Source: Oscillospiraceae bacterium (GTDB lineage Bacteria > Bacillota > Clostridia > Oscillospirales > Ruminococcaceae). From it: 6,323 bases of DNA. Positions 6,063 to 6,323 of the stretch are shown here, piece after piece; the first letter of the stretch is position 1, and each line of letters begins with the position of its first letter. Below the pieces are notes generated by a model, which searched no databases, had not been told where the DNA came from, and was given only the letters and a program-made list of their open reading frames with translations. The position numbers were made by a program, and so were the translations under genes. The DNA is taken from the NCBI GenBank assembly GCA_017528675.1, contig JAFXOO010000502.1, forward strand, positions 1 to 6,323, read 5' to 3'.

Positions 6063-6323
6063 AATGTCCTTTTCTCCAATGAAACCGCCCTTTTGTCCCC
6101 GTTGAGATTCCGTATAACCGGCTGGAACATCAATCATCGGATCGATTGGCAAGCGGGAAACATCCGGGAAAATCGGGTTGTTATAATCCGCATTACCGTT
6201 TTCGTCCAATTTATACCAAATCGGGAACGGAACACCAAAGAAACGTTGACGAGATATGCACCAATCTTGGTTCAAACCGTCAACCCAAGTTTCATAACGT
6301 GTTTGCATGTGTGCCGGATACCA
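6063..6323 (-). pseudogene. valS: Valyl-tRNA synthetase internal fragment, fused in frame and cut at both ends
   Basis: Reading inward from the right edge, 87 residues match the class I valyl-tRNA synthetase segment that follows the editing domain. It contains WYPAHMQTRYETWVDGLNQDWCISRQRFFG in two pieces either side of the GLNQDW signature, then FGVPFPIWY and a stretch ending GGFIGEKDIMD. In intact ValS the last motif continues into TWATSSLTP and later the KMSKS loop; neither is present. The protein instead continues in frame as the unrelated zinc-ribbon protein. The style (RQRFFGVPFP, QRGQKGGFIGEKDIMD) recalls actinobacterial-type ValS rather than the usual Firmicute form. All five glutamines use CAA and all three leucines use TTG, unlike the adjoining gene. 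The fragment cannot make a working enzyme. It may be a chimeric assembly end rather than a true pseudogene. Confidence 0.85.

Noticed and set aside
4776..6308. Single 510-residue protein starting at the ATG at 6308
   Set aside because: The first 82 residues are an internal piece of valyl-tRNA synthetase that continues beyond the window edge, so that ATG is an internal Met codon. I split the frame at 6062.
1..6323. CRISPR array, tRNA, rRNA, transposase or prophage genes
   Set aside because: I looked on both strands and found no repeat-spacer pattern, cloverleaf, rRNA motif or recognisable mobility gene.

Overview
The window looks like chromosomal DNA of an anaerobic gut Firmicute, most likely a Ruminococcus-type member of the Clostridia (Oscillospiraceae). 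Base composition is close to half G+C. Two things point there: two small FeoA proteins precede a FeoB carrying the linker style I associate with this group, and an ECF-type sigma factor is translationally coupled to a membrane-anchored DUF4179-like partner, an arrangement typical of these genomes. This assignment rests on recalled family patterns, not on a database search.

Left part (1-2442, minus strand): a ferrous-iron uptake operon read right to left as feoA, feoA, feoB. FeoB runs off the left edge. The operon has a near-consensus promoter (TTGACA, 17 bp, TAAAAT) and three copies of one 18-bp palindrome (GGTTAG-N6-CTAACC or close variant). One sits on the predicted transcription start, one in the leader just before the first feoA, and one in the short gap before feoB. 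They look like operators for a metal-responsive repressor whose gene is not in the window.

Middle (2443-4775): a divergent intergenic region contains a GC-rich hairpin block that lies outside both flanking transcripts. It is followed on the plus strand by a sigma factor gene and its probable membrane-bound anti-sigma partner, with a four-base ATGA overlap, a sigma-A promoter, a possible autoregulatory ECF promoter and a strong rho-independent terminator. A second hairpin nearer 4670 probably ends the converging minus-strand gene.

Right part (4776-6323, minus strand): a 428-residue protein of unassigned function has two zinc ribbons, two membrane segments and a possible Tim44-like region. Its reading frame runs without a stop into a valyl-tRNA synthetase fragment that fills 6063-6323. 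ValS identity ends exactly at the ATG that begins the zinc-ribbon protein, and codon choice changes at the same point. This is either an illegitimate recombination product or, more likely, a chimeric assembly join. The last 260 bases should not be taken as native to this locus without checking.
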